NCBI RefSeq assembly: GCF_028736925.1
Contig: NZ_JAQZAT010000003.1
Span: forward strand, 1-64,000
Length of the DNA: 64,000 nucleotides
Direction of reading: 5' to 3'
Source of the DNA: Flavivirga sp. 57AJ16
GTDB taxonomy: Bacteria > Bacteroidota > Bacteroidia > Flavobacteriales > Flavobacteriaceae
Part shown: positions 8,087-17,452 of the stretch, one piece after another
Layout: every line of letters starts with the position of its first letter
Position numbering within the stretch: the first letter of the stretch is position 1
The notes under the pieces: generated by a model
Database searches by the model: none
Told to the model about the DNA's origin: nothing
The model's input: only the letters and a program-made list of their open reading frames with translations
Made by a program: the position numbers and the translations under genes

Positions 8087-8965
8087 CTACTCCTTTAATA
8101 ATTTCCTTTTAATAGCCTTAAATAATTTAACTGTCAAAAGAGCTGCAAGCCCCACTAACAAGCCTACTATAAAATCCCTTACAAAAGAAGGCAATACACC
8201 CAAAAAGTGATGGAAAAATTCAATATTATGAACAAAGATCCCGCCTGCTACCAAAATCAGGGCAATGGTGCCAATTACAGATAAACTTTTAATAACCACG
8301 GGAAGCGCTCTAATTAAAAAGTTTCCAATAAACTTTGAAACACTTTTTTCTTTAGGGCTAAAACTAACAAGCCTGTACCCCAGATCATCCATTCTAACAA
8401 TAAGAGCAACGATCCCATAAACACCTATAGTTGCTATCAGGGCTACTATGGTCACAACCAGTACTTGAAACAAAATAGGCTTTCCTAAAACAGTGCCCAA
8501 AGCAATAATTACGATTTCAACAGATAAAATAAAATCGGTGAAAATGGCCGATTTTATTTTCTTTTTTTCGAGAATTAACTGGCTTTCCTTAGATGTGTCC
8601 GTACCCTCAATGGTCGCTTTAACAGGTTCATGGGGCACAAAAAATTCATATATTTTTTCTGCGCCTTCAAAAGCCAAATAAACCCCACCTAATACTAATG
8701 ATAAAGTAATGGCCCACGGTGCAAAAGCACTTAATAAAAAAGCAATCGGTAAAATAATTAGCTTGTTAAGTGCAGACCCTTTCATAATAGCCCACAAAAC
8801 CGGCAGCTCCCTAGAAGACACAAAACCCGTCGCTTTTTCAGCATTTACAGCCAAATCGTCTCCTAAAATACCCGCTGTCTTCTTTGTAGTAATCTTACTC
8901 ATAACAACAACGTCGTCCATCAAAGTTGCTATATCATCTAGTAACGCAAAAAATCCTGAGGCCAT
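8087..8965 (-). CDS. DUF808 family inner-membrane protein (YedI-like)
   Basis: 292-residue polytopic membrane protein of the DUF808 family, which includes E. coli YedI. The N-terminus ASGFFALLDDIATLMDDVV and the segment VYLAFEGAEKIYEFF are family hallmarks, and five or six hydrophobic segments follow. The family function is unknown. The gene begins five bases after the pssA stop codon and is probably co-transcribed with it. Confidence 0.85.
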   Translation of the reverse strand: MASGFFALLDDIATLMDDVVVMSKITTKKTAGILGDDLAVNAEKATGFVSSRELPVLWAIMKGSALNKLIILPIAFLLSAFAPWAITLSLVLGGVYLAFEGAEKIYEFFVPHEPVKATIEGTDTSKESQLILEKKKIKSAIFTDFILSVEIVIIALGTVLGKPILFQVLVVTIVALIATIGVYGIVALIVRMDDLGYRLVSFSPKEKSVSKFIGNFLIRALPVVIKSLSVIGTIALILVAGGIFVHNIEFFHHFLGVLPSFVRDFIVGLLVGLAALLTVKLFKAIKRKLLKE

Positions 8966-8970
8966 TCTAA

Positions 8971-9717
8971 TTATTTAGATGTTGAATTGTCAATAAGAGA
9001 CATGATTATGTAAAGTAAAATAATGACAGGTATCGCAGCAAACTGCAATACGATTAATAGTACCACACAGAGCAACATAAATATATAGCGCGTGGCATTG
9101 TCCTTAAAACTCCAATTTTTGAATTTTAAAGCAAATAACTTGATGTTTGAATTTAGTAGATAACAACTTAAAAACGTGAGACCAATCAAAAACCATTTGT
9201 TAAGAATAATAGTATTAATAAAATCATTATTCTGAAATTCCATTATTAATGGCAACGATACTATTAACAAAGTATTAGCCGGCGTTGGAAGGCCTTTAAA
9301 ATAACTTTGCTGTTCGGTATCCAGATTAAAATTTGCTAAACGATAGGCAGAGGCTAGTGTTACGAATAATCCTAAAAGAGGAAGAATTGGTAAATTAAAA
9401 TCCAATCCATCTGTATTTGAAGACCAATTATTATAGGCCACCTCTGAAATATTAGTTGTTAGCGACAACAATTTATACATAATAATTCCTGGCACTAATC
9501 CACTGGTTACCATATCTGCAAGCGAATCCAGTTGTAAACCCAACTCACTTTGGACATTAAGTTTTCTAGCAGCAAAACCATCAAAAAAGTCAAAAAATAT
9601 ACCCAAAAAAACAAACAAAGAAGCTGCAATAAAATGATCCTCAATCGTAAAAATAACCGCTATGCTTCCTGATAATAAATTTAAAAGTGTTAGTGCATTA
9701 GGAATATGTTGCTTCAT
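8971..9717 (-). CDS. pssA: CDP-diacylglycerol-serine O-phosphatidyltransferase
   Basis: Makes phosphatidylserine, the precursor of phosphatidylethanolamine, in the inner membrane. The CDP-alcohol phosphatidyltransferase motif is complete: DGFAAR, then eight residues, G, LQL, D, SLA, D. Several hydrophobic segments follow. The chosen start (MKQHIPNALTLLNLLSG, 9717) gives 248 residues. An upstream ATG at 9768 would add 17 residues that do not fit the family N-terminus. The DUF808 gene follows five bases downstream. Confidence 0.9.
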   Translation of the reverse strand: MKQHIPNALTLLNLLSGSIAVIFTIEDHFIAASLFVFLGIFFDFFDGFAARKLNVQSELGLQLDSLADMVTSGLVPGIIMYKLLSLTTNISEVAYNNWSSNTDGLDFNLPILPLLGLFVTLASAYRLANFNLDTEQQSYFKGLPTPANTLLIVSLPLIMEFQNNDFINTIILNKWFLIGLTFLSCYLLNSNIKLFALKFKNWSFKDNATRYIFMLLCVVLLIVLQFAAIPVIILLYIIMSLIDNSTSK

Positions 9718-9964
9718 ATATAAAAAATTGTTTCTGTAAAAATAACAAACAATTATTGTGCAAAACAAGTATTAAACAATATCTATTATAATTTCCAGTT
9801 TAATAGATTAATGATTAATAATGATGCCCGTATTAATTATGAAATGATATATGGAAACATTCTTATTTCCTACTTTGATTTATAGTTACGGAATTACAAG
9901 TGAACAGATTAAATGAAAAACGAACTAGTTTTAAGTCAGATATTTTTATGATTAAATTGGTATT

Positions 9965-11062
9965 ATGTGCATCTTTGTAAAAAAATTGCGGTTGAAAACT
10001 TACATCACTGTATTGCTTTGTACAATATCCGTATCAATATTCAGCCAAACCGTTAGAAAATATTCCAACGAGTTTATGAACATTGGTGTGGACGCTGCTG
10101 CTTTGGGTATGAGTAGCGCAGTAACATCTCATTCTGCCGATGTCAATTCCGGTTATTGGAACCCAGCAGGACTATTGACTCTTGAAGACAATCAATTAGC
10201 CCTTATGCACTCAAGCTACTTTGCCAACATAGCCAATTACGATTATGCTGCTTTTGCAATGCCTTTGGATAAGCAAAGTGCTGTAGGGATATCATTAATT
10301 CGCTTTGCTGTTGATGATATTTTAAACACCACACAACTTATTGATGAGCAGGGCAATATCAATTATGACAGAATCAGTTTGTTTTCTACTGCAGACTACG
10401 GGCTAACATTTTCGTATGCAAGAGCGCTTCCCGTACAAGGGTTAAATTATGGCGTAAATGCCAAAGTAATAAGGCGCGTTATTGGTGATTTCGCTTCCTC
10501 TTGGGGTTTTGGTTTAGATCTAGGCATACAGTTTGAAACTAATAACAACTGGAAATTTGGTGTTATGGCTCGTGATATTACCACCACTTTTAATGCATGG
10601 GCTATTGATAAAAATGAATTTGCCAAGATTCAAGATGCAGTAGCCGGTCAAAATCAAGAATTGCCGGAAACGACTGAGATAACCATTCCAAAATTACAAA
10701 TTGGTATTTCTAAACTGGTCGATTTTAATTTTGATTACACATTATTAACTGCAGTGAATCTAAATGTTCGTTTTGAGGAAAATAATGATATTATTTCATC
10801 ATCGTTTGCCAGTGTAAACCCAGCTTTGGGTTTTGAATTTGGGTATATAGACATGGTGTACTTACGTGCCGGGATGGGAAATTTTCAAAATGAGAAACAA
10901 TTTGATAACACAGAACAATTAAGCTTTCAACCTAGTTTTGGTGTTGGTTTTAAATACAATGGTGTACAAATAGATTATGCTTTTACAGATATTGGGGACC
11001 AAAGTGTTGCTTTATATTCGAATGTGTTTTCTTTAAAACTTGATTTTAGTATCTTTCGATAA
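9965..11062 (+). CDS. PorV/PorQ-family outer-membrane barrel protein
   Basis: 365 residues with a signal peptide (YITVLLCTISVSIFSQ) and a PorV-like start, RKYSNEFMNIGVDAAALGMS, followed by NSGYWNPAGL and many amphipathic strands ending in aromatic residues. PorV and PorQ relatives work with the type IX secretion system or act as outer-membrane channels. This paralogue has no other T9SS gene beside it. The ATG at 9965 is annotated. A TTG at 9989 (giving MKTYITVLLC) is a possible alternative, because a near-consensus -7 box CATCTTTG lies just after the ATG. A DUF4105 gene follows 11 bases downstream. Confidence 0.82.
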   Translation: MCIFVKKLRLKTYITVLLCTISVSIFSQTVRKYSNEFMNIGVDAAALGMSSAVTSHSADVNSGYWNPAGLLTLEDNQLALMHSSYFANIANYDYAAFAMPLDKQSAVGISLIRFAVDDILNTTQLIDEQGNINYDRISLFSTADYGLTFSYARALPVQGLNYGVNAKVIRRVIGDFASSWGFGLDLGIQFETNNNWKFGVMARDITTTFNAWAIDKNEFAKIQDAVAGQNQELPETTEITIPKLQIGISKLVDFNFDYTLLTAVNLNVRFEENNDIISSSFASVNPALGFEFGYIDMVYLRAGMGNFQNEKQFDNTEQLSFQPSFGVGFKYNGVQIDYAFTDIGDQSVALYSNVFSLKLDFSIFR

Positions 11063-11073
11063 TATTTTTTTAG

Positions 11074-12252
11074 ATGCATAAACCATTACTCTTTTTATTT
11101 CTTTTTTTATTTGTTAGAGTTGGCTCTGCTCAAAAAAGCACATTATCTTCCGAAGCAGAAATCAGTGTCCTGACTATTGGGCCAGGAGCTTCTCTAAACG
11201 ACTCTTTTGGACATAGTGCTTTTAGAGTAACTGACAGGGTAAATAATATTGATTTAGTTTTTAATTATGGGGTTTATGATTTCGAAGCTCCTTATTTTAT
11301 ATTAAAATTTGCCCAAGGAAAATTGAATTATCTAATAGGGCTTGATCATTATATAGTCTTTCTTAAAAGCTACACATCTCAAAACAGAACTATTAAAGAA
11401 CAAGTTTTAAACTTATCTGAAGAAGAAAAACAAAAACTATTTGATTATTTATTAAATAATATTAAACCTGAAAACAGAAGATATTTATACGATTTCTTCT
11501 TTGACAATTGTGCTACAAAAATTAAAGATGTTGCTAATATTAGCTTAAATAATGCTATTGTTTTCAATCCCCCTAAAGACTATAAAGAAGCTACTTTTAG
11601 GACTTTAATTCAAAATAATCTCAATAGAAATTCTTGGGGAAGTTTAGGTATAGATGTCGCTTTAGGATCTGTAATAGATAAAAAAGCAACCGCTAAAGAG
11701 CATATGTTTTTACCCGAGAATATATACAGGTTCTTTGATAATGCGACAATAAAAAACAGTAACGAACCTTTAGTTAAAGAAAGCCACGTTTTATATTCAA
11801 AAAGAGAAACTCCGAAATCCAATACCTTTTTTACAAGCCCTCTTTTTATTTTAGGTATTATAGGTGGCATAATCCTTTTTATAACTTATAGGGATTATAA
11901 AAAAAACAAGCAAAGTGTTTGGCTGGATGTCGTTCTTTTTAGCATCACGGGAATTATAGGAATCCTGTTACTGCTGCTTTGGTTTGCAACAGATCATACT
12001 GGAACGCATCAAAACTATAATCTACTTTGGGCATGTGCCCTTAATATTCTCGTTATTCGACAACTATTTAGAAAAAAAGTAAGTGATTGGTTTATTAAAT
12101 ATTTGAAGTTTTTAATAATCCTACTATGCTTGTTGATCTTACATTGGATTATTGGAATACAAGTATATGCGATTGGATTAATCCCGTTTTTAATAGCTCT
12201 ATTTATAAGATATTTATATTTAGTGGTGCACTTCAACAAACCACATATCTAA
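11074..12252 (+). CDS. DUF4105 protein, exported domain plus C-terminal membrane helices
   Basis: 392 residues. An N-terminal signal sequence ends near GSAQ, and a DUF4105 domain follows (about 25-200) with GPGASLNDSFGHSAFRV, FNYGVYDF and FFFDNCATKIKDV. The conserved histidine in FGHSA and cysteine in DNCATK are suggestive of a catalytic pair. About five hydrophobic segments occupy the C-terminal 140 residues. The enzymatic role is not established. It lies 11 bases after the PorV-like gene, which suggests a joint outer-envelope task. Confidence 0.82.
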   Translation: MHKPLLFLFLFLFVRVGSAQKSTLSSEAEISVLTIGPGASLNDSFGHSAFRVTDRVNNIDLVFNYGVYDFEAPYFILKFAQGKLNYLIGLDHYIVFLKSYTSQNRTIKEQVLNLSEEEKQKLFDYLLNNIKPENRRYLYDFFFDNCATKIKDVANISLNNAIVFNPPKDYKEATFRTLIQNNLNRNSWGSLGIDVALGSVIDKKATAKEHMFLPENIYRFFDNATIKNSNEPLVKESHVLYSKRETPKSNTFFTSPLFILGIIGGIILFITYRDYKKNKQSVWLDVVLFSITGIIGILLLLLWFATDHTGTHQNYNLLWACALNILVIRQLFRKKVSDWFIKYLKFLIILLCLLILHWIIGIQVYAIGLIPFLIALFIRYLYLVVHFNKPHI

Positions 12253-12604
12253 ACACTGCTTACAGACAACTGAACACTGCTTACTGAGTACTGACACTCC
12301 TAACTGTGGGTACATCTTTTCTACCAATGACGCTAAGGCGCAAAGAAATTCTGAATGCCAAATGTTGAAAATGAATGTGAAGACTGAATACCTCAAACCT
12401 AATTCCTCATCCTAATACCTGACACCGAAATTGAAATCGAAATTGAAATTGAATACCAAATTCTCGCAAAGGCGCTAAGTAAAAATGATTAGCTAAGAGC
12501 TGTTTATTGAAGACTGCTCACTACTTTTCAAAGTTAATATTTTTAATCGCGCTAAGACGCAAAGTCGCCAAGGAAATACTGAAGACTGCCCACTGCCCTC
12601 TAAA
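12253..12604. repeat. Repeat-filled intergenic region at the polysaccharide-locus boundary
   Basis: 352 bases without a supportable gene. The segment has ACTGAACACTG and TACTGAGTACTG units (12253-12300), GCTAAGGCGCAAAG (about 12332-12345), GAAATTGAAATCGAAATTGA (about 12427-12446), TCTCGCAAAGGCGCTAAG (about 12462-12479), and a third CGCTAAGACGCAAAGTCGCC copy (about 12549-12568). The two repeat families interleave. The region separates the convergent DUF4105 and sugar-transferase genes and marks the right end, in transcription terms, of the polysaccharide locus. Confidence 0.8.
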
Positions 12605-13996
12605 TCATTGCCCTCTAAAAAAAATCATGGTACTTATAGTCTTAACCAGAATATTTATATCCAATAAAAAACTTTTGTGCTTAATATAATATAAATCGTA
12701 TTGTAATTTTAGCAAGCTATCGTCAACCGAAGACCCATATCTAGTCTTAACCTGTGCCCAACCCGTAAGACCAGGCTTAATAATATGGCGCGTTTCGTAA
12801 AAAGGTAATATTTGAGATAGCTCTTTAACAAAAAACGGACGTTCTGGCCTAGGGCCTATTAAACTCATATCACCTTTTAATATATTGATAAATTGAGGGA
12901 TCTCATCCAATCTGGAATGTCGTAAAAACCTGCCGAAAAAAGTAACTCTTGAATCTCTTTTTTTTGCCCAAACCGCTCCTGTTTTCTCTGCATTTTTAAT
13001 CATGGTTCTATACTTTAAAATTCTAAAGGGTTTACCGTTTTTCCCTATCCTTTCTTGCGAATAAAAAAGAGATCCACGATTAGCCACAATATTTCCCAAT
13101 AAAATAAGCGGTAAAAATATTAAGCCCATAACTATTCCTATTACAGAAATAAGAATATCAAAAAAACGGCGAAAAAACAGGTAAAGTTTGTTTTGATTGC
13201 TTCTACTAAATGGAAAATATTTATAAAAATCCTTTCCTACAAATTGTACAGGTATACGTTGCGCCAACTCTTCATATACTTGTGTATATTCCTTTATTGA
13301 AAACCCTTCCTCTAAAAGTGAAATAAGTGAATAATAAATTTCTGAAGTAATAGATTCCGAATTATAACTCGCCATCACAATTTCCGTTATATTTTCATCT
13401 TTAATTACTTGACGTATTTCGCTGGGCTTATACTCGGAAATGGCATTAAATTTAACGGATTCAAAGCTATTTAATTCACAATTAACAAAACCTGTTATTT
13501 TATAATTTGGATCAGAATTATTAAAAGCTTCGACAATAGTTTCAATATTTGAAGTTTCCCCAATAATCAATACTTTTTTATAAAATCTGGGTGAAGTAAT
13601 AAAAGTTATATAAGCATATCTCCATAAGAATAAGGCAGCAAATATTGCAAAATAAAAATAAAGTATCTGCAAACGGTTATCTGGCAATACAGGTGTGAAA
13701 AACGGCGTTAAAAAGTAAAACAGTACAGTCATGGAGACCGTAAAAACAATACTGGTGAAAATTTTTTCAATTTTGCTGGATTTCTGTAAATCATAAAGTT
13801 CAAAGATGGTCCCAAATACAGAAACATATAAAACAAGTATAAAAACCCAGGTCCAATTTTCTTTTCTTATTGTAAAATAATCAAAATCGAATGTATTGCT
13901 AACAAAATATAGTATAAGTAAAATGGAAATAATATCGAAAATACGCAGTAGAATTTTACGTTCTGAAATATTAAAGTGTATGCTGCGGTTAGACAT
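12605..13996 (-). CDS. Polyprenyl-phosphate sugar-1-phosphate transferase (WcaJ-like)
   Basis: Initiating transferase that places the first sugar phosphate on undecaprenyl phosphate. The 463 residues have four N-terminal hydrophobic segments, a CoA-binding-like middle (KKVLIIGETSN near 143), then a bacterial sugar transferase domain from about residue 265. That domain shows RRFFDILISVIG, FYSQERIGKNGKPF, LKYRTM, RLDEIPQ and GDMSLIGPRPE. The sugar specificity (glucose, galactose or a di-amino sugar) cannot be read from the sequence. It is the last gene of the minus-strand locus. Confidence 0.92.
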   Translation of the reverse strand: MSNRSIHFNISERKILLRIFDIISILLILYFVSNTFDFDYFTIRKENWTWVFILVLYVSVFGTIFELYDLQKSSKIEKIFTSIVFTVSMTVLFYFLTPFFTPVLPDNRLQILYFYFAIFAALFLWRYAYITFITSPRFYKKVLIIGETSNIETIVEAFNNSDPNYKITGFVNCELNSFESVKFNAISEYKPSEIRQVIKDENITEIVMASYNSESITSEIYYSLISLLEEGFSIKEYTQVYEELAQRIPVQFVGKDFYKYFPFSRSNQNKLYLFFRRFFDILISVIGIVMGLIFLPLILLGNIVANRGSLFYSQERIGKNGKPFRILKYRTMIKNAEKTGAVWAKKRDSRVTFFGRFLRHSRLDEIPQFINILKGDMSLIGPRPERPFFVKELSQILPFYETRHIIKPGLTGWAQVKTRYGSSVDDSLLKLQYDLYYIKHKSFLLDINILVKTISTMIFFRGQ

Positions 13997-14053
13997 CTTA
14001 CTGGTTCAATTGAGAGACTATAAAGATAACAAGTATATTTAATTAAGCTAACA

Positions 14054-15064
14054 TTATTTTAAGACTTTAAACCATTGGTTTTTAACGACATTCCAATCCA
14101 ATTGTTCTACTATTTTTCTGGCATTTAAAGCCATGGACTTTGATGTTTTTGGCGAGTTTAATAACTGCTCAATAGCTTTAACAAATGCTTTTACTGAATC
14201 TGGGGCCACTAAAATCCCAGTAAGACCATCTTCAATTAAAAAAGGCATCCCACCTACATTGGTAGAGATAACCGGTAACCCCAAGGCCATGGCCTCAATA
14301 ACGCTCACGGGCATATTATCAAAATTTGTGGTATTGATAAAAATGTTATAGTCTTTAGATTTTTCTATCCATGCTTGCTTTGATAATTTCCCCGTAAAAG
14401 TCACTTCTACTCTTAAGTCTTTTGCATAGTCCATAGCTTCTTGCAAGCTTCCATCACTATCGGGACCAACCATACAAAGCTCGGCATCTATATTAAGATC
14501 TTTTAAGGCTTTTAAAACCTTTATCGCCAATAAAGGATTATATATTTCTGAAAATGAACGCACCCACAATAATTTTACCATATCGAAAGACCTTTCTTTA
14601 AACACATAGTTCTTAAGCTCTATCGAATTTGGGATACAAACTATGTTAGTATATCCCCATGTTTCAAAATGTGATTTGATATATTCTGATGGAGCTATGT
14701 TCTTATAGGCATGATTAAATATCGCATTTGATAATCTAGGAGATTGTTTTAATCGGTTTGGTAGATTGCCTCCTCGTAAAATAGATATGTATTTTAATTT
14801 AAAAAACCGACACAACTGACTAACAACCATTGCATAATAAAAATTAGCTGTACTATAAGTATCAATTAAGACAAAATCTACCTGATTTCTGAATTTAACA
14901 ACGTTGTACATCATGTCAAACATTCTTAGTAATTTATTTGATTTACTCGAAGACATTTTAACGGTAAACCCTTCAACTTCTAGCAACTTACCTAAAGTTT
15001 CAATTGAAGTTTTATTTTTGCCCTTATTGGATAATTTGTTTCCTATGTAAAGAAGGTTTGTCAT
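14054..15064 (-). CDS. Glycosyltransferase family 4
   Basis: GT-B fold retaining glycosyltransferase. The 336 residues start MTNLLYIGNKLSNKG, preferred over an ATG three codons upstream. The C-terminal nucleotide-sugar site shows NMPVSVIEAMALGLPVISTN followed by VGGMPFLIEDG. The N-terminal half has the usual Rossmann strands and an RGG motif. It overlaps the 3' end of the polymerase/ligase gene by about 41 bases. Donor and acceptor are unknown. Confidence 0.85.
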   Translation of the reverse strand: MTNLLYIGNKLSNKGKNKTSIETLGKLLEVEGFTVKMSSSKSNKLLRMFDMMYNVVKFRNQVDFVLIDTYSTANFYYAMVVSQLCRFFKLKYISILRGGNLPNRLKQSPRLSNAIFNHAYKNIAPSEYIKSHFETWGYTNIVCIPNSIELKNYVFKERSFDMVKLLWVRSFSEIYNPLLAIKVLKALKDLNIDAELCMVGPDSDGSLQEAMDYAKDLRVEVTFTGKLSKQAWIEKSKDYNIFINTTNFDNMPVSVIEAMALGLPVISTNVGGMPFLIEDGLTGILVAPDSVKAFVKAIEQLLNSPKTSKSMALNARKIVEQLDWNVVKNQWFKVLK

Positions 15065-16382
15065 AATATACATTTAATAAACAAAGTCCATAAATAAAAG
15101 CAGGTGCTGCAATTCGCATGGACGAATGGTTTATTGTTAAAAACCAGAATAGGTAAAATGAATAGAAATACACATTTTTTTTATTTCGTAACCTTAGAAG
15201 CAATGGTGTTAATAATATTATTAAAAAAGCAACAAAACCAAATATACCGTGCTCAGCAATAATCCTACTCATTTCATTATGTGAAGCAGCATTAACTCCT
15301 TCTTTTTCAAACCTTAACTCTTTAAGTTTCCCAACACCAACACCAAAAAAAGGGTTTTTAAAAAATTCATCTAATTCATTGGTTAGCAAACCAGCTCTTC
15401 CAGTAGTAATATCTTCTTTTGTTCTCCCTAATGCATCTTCATTATTATAACGTTTGTCTATTAAACCATCTGTACTAGCAGAACTTATAGACCACGTCAA
15501 AACTAAACCTATACCTAAAATAAATGTTGAACCAAAAATCTTTCTTCTAATTTTGGATGATGCTTTAAAATAAAATGTAATAATAAATACCAGAACAATT
15601 AAAAAAGCAACAAATACACCTCCTCGGCTAAAAGTTACTATAGCTCTATAAGCCATAAAAACCAAAATCCCAATATTTATAACTTTAATAAATAATGCTT
15701 TAGACTGCAAAAACAATCTGCCAGCTAATAAAAAAATACCCAATCCTAAAATTGTAGACACTTGATTCGGCCCATACCCTCCTGAAGTTTCAAAATTTGA
15801 TTGTGTGCCTGATAAAGTATCCTTAATCGTTGGTGAGTATAAAAATAAATATGTTGTTGTACTTATAATTGGTAATAATGCATACATTAATATCTCTTGC
15901 AGAGATTTTATTGAAACTTTTCTTCCATAGCAATACAACGCAGTTATTCCCAAACATACTGGTCCACTTATGTTAAAAGCTATGGCTGTACGTAAATTTG
16001 TCCCGTAATTTAAACTTGAAGATGCTACGATAATCCCTGGAAATAAAAAAACTAAATAAATTATATATGTATATGATTTTTTATTAATTCCATCACCAAT
16101 TAACATACCTATAAACAAAAAAACAACAACTAAATACTTAGATGCTTCATGTAAAAAATTACCGTTTGTCATCCTGAAAAAAACTTCTGAACCAACAATG
16201 TAAGCACATGAGCTTAAAACATATATATACCTTCTATTAGGAGGTGATTTAATAATACTAAAAGCACATATTCCTAAAACAATTAAAAAAAACATCTTAG
16301 ATATTGGTTTAAAAAGGTACACACCTAAACCTATACAGACATGTAATATAATTTGATTTATATAATAGTACCCTTTAAACAT
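15024..16382 (-). CDS. O-antigen polymerase/ligase family membrane protein (Wzy/WaaL-like)
   Basis: 452 residues with about ten to twelve hydrophobic segments and the typical large periplasmic loop near residues 310-370 (GRAGLLTNELDEFFKNPFFG, then VGVGKLKELRF and ASHNEMSRIIAEHGIFGF). The HNxxxRxxAExGxxG pattern is the Wzy_C/O-antigen ligase signature. It either polymerises repeat units in the periplasm or ligates glycan to lipid A-core; the sequence cannot decide. No Wzx flippase is in the locus, which makes the ligase or a hybrid pathway worth considering. It overlaps the neighbouring genes on both sides. Confidence 0.85.
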   Translation of the reverse strand: MFKGYYYINQIILHVCIGLGVYLFKPISKMFFLIVLGICAFSIIKSPPNRRYIYVLSSCAYIVGSEVFFRMTNGNFLHEASKYLVVVFLFIGMLIGDGINKKSYTYIIYLVFLFPGIIVASSSLNYGTNLRTAIAFNISGPVCLGITALYCYGRKVSIKSLQEILMYALLPIISTTTYLFLYSPTIKDTLSGTQSNFETSGGYGPNQVSTILGLGIFLLAGRLFLQSKALFIKVINIGILVFMAYRAIVTFSRGGVFVAFLIVLVFIITFYFKASSKIRRKIFGSTFILGIGLVLTWSISSASTDGLIDKRYNNEDALGRTKEDITTGRAGLLTNELDEFFKNPFFGVGVGKLKELRFEKEGVNAASHNEMSRIIAEHGIFGFVAFLIILLTPLLLRLRNKKNVYFYSFYLFWFLTINHSSMRIAAPAFIYGLCLLNVYYDKPSLHRKQIIQ

Positions 16383-17452
16383 TTTAAAGTTGTATAAATT
16401 TCTATTAATTGATCTTTAATTTTATTCTCGCTAAAATTTAAAACAACATTTTTATAGAGTCCCTCTCCACTTTCAATTCTTAATGTCGTATTATTAATAT
16501 AGTTTAATAATGCTTTAGAAAAAGCTTTGAAATCTCCAGAATTAACTAAACACCCTTCCGATGGTTGTGTTATAACTTTATCACAATCCCCTACATTAGT
16601 TGCTACAACAGGTAATTTAGCTAAACCATACTCTAATAACGCCAATGGTAAACCTTCAGACTGTGATGATAAAACACCTATATCACAATGGTTCAAAATA
16701 TGGTAAATATCGCTTTTACTTCCGTAAATAAAAACATTTTTACTTAGCTTTAAATCATTTATTTTTTCATTCAATTTCGAAGAATAAATATCATTATGGT
16801 CTTTTCCTACTAAATGTAAAGTCCACTTATCATGAGTTTTATTTACTTCTTTAAAAGCATCCAATAACATAAAATGGTTCTTCTGACTTCGCAGGTTTGC
16901 CAAACATACCATCCGCTTTCCTTTTTCTCCTCTTAAAACCGTTTCTTTTTTTTCTTTAGTACTTACAGATATAAAATTATTTAAAAATGAAACTTTTTTG
17001 CATTTTAAATGTTGCTCTGCCCAAACTTTTAGTGTTTGATTTACACTTATAATAGCATTAAATTTATAAGAACAGATTTTTAAGATTTTAAACTTCCTTG
17101 CTTTCAAAAACTCACTACTACCATAATGATCATGCCATACTAATGTTATTTTATTATTCAATATCTTAATTATTGTCGCTAAAAAAAAAGATGTTGAATG
17201 TGCATGAATAACATCAATTTTGTTTTTTCTGACATAAATATAAAGTCGTTTAATTGCCTTAAAATCTAAGGTATGTTTTTTATTCAAAAACATATAGTTA
17301 ACCCCATCATTAATTGTATTTTTCAACAAACCTTCTGATCTTGTTACACAAATAAAAGTAGGCTTTTCTTTTGATAACATATTGGCATAATTAACCGCCA
17401 TACGCTCAGCTCCTCCAGAATCTAAAGAATCTATTAATTGTAATATTCTCAT
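16358..17452 (-). CDS. Glycosyltransferase family 4
   Basis: 364-residue GT-B enzyme. The N-terminus MRILQLIDSLDSGGAERMAV is the classic GT4 glycine-rich start. The C-terminal motif is SSQSEGLPLALLEYGLAKLP followed by VVATNVGDC, with E-x7-E. It shares the 4-base ATGA overlap with the upstream gene and overlaps the polymerase/ligase gene by 25 bases, so the whole run is translated as an operon. Linkage specificity is unknown. Confidence 0.9.
   Translation of the reverse strand: MRILQLIDSLDSGGAERMAVNYANMLSKEKPTFICVTRSEGLLKNTINDGVNYMFLNKKHTLDFKAIKRLYIYVRKNKIDVIHAHSTSFFLATIIKILNNKITLVWHDHYGSSEFLKARKFKILKICSYKFNAIISVNQTLKVWAEQHLKCKKVSFLNNFISVSTKEKKETVLRGEKGKRMVCLANLRSQKNHFMLLDAFKEVNKTHDKWTLHLVGKDHNDIYSSKLNEKINDLKLSKNVFIYGSKSDIYHILNHCDIGVLSSQSEGLPLALLEYGLAKLPVVATNVGDCDKVITQPSEGCLVNSGDFKAFSKALLNYINNTTLRIESGEGLYKNVVLNFSENKIKDQLIEIYTTLKCLKGTII

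Noticed and set aside
9718-9768. Earlier start for pssA
   Set aside because: The extra 17 residues do not match the conserved PssA start MKQHIPNALTLLNL.
12507-12689. Plus-strand frame of 60 codons
   Set aside because: It lies in the repeat island and the antisense 3' end of the sugar transferase gene; the sequence is repeat-derived.
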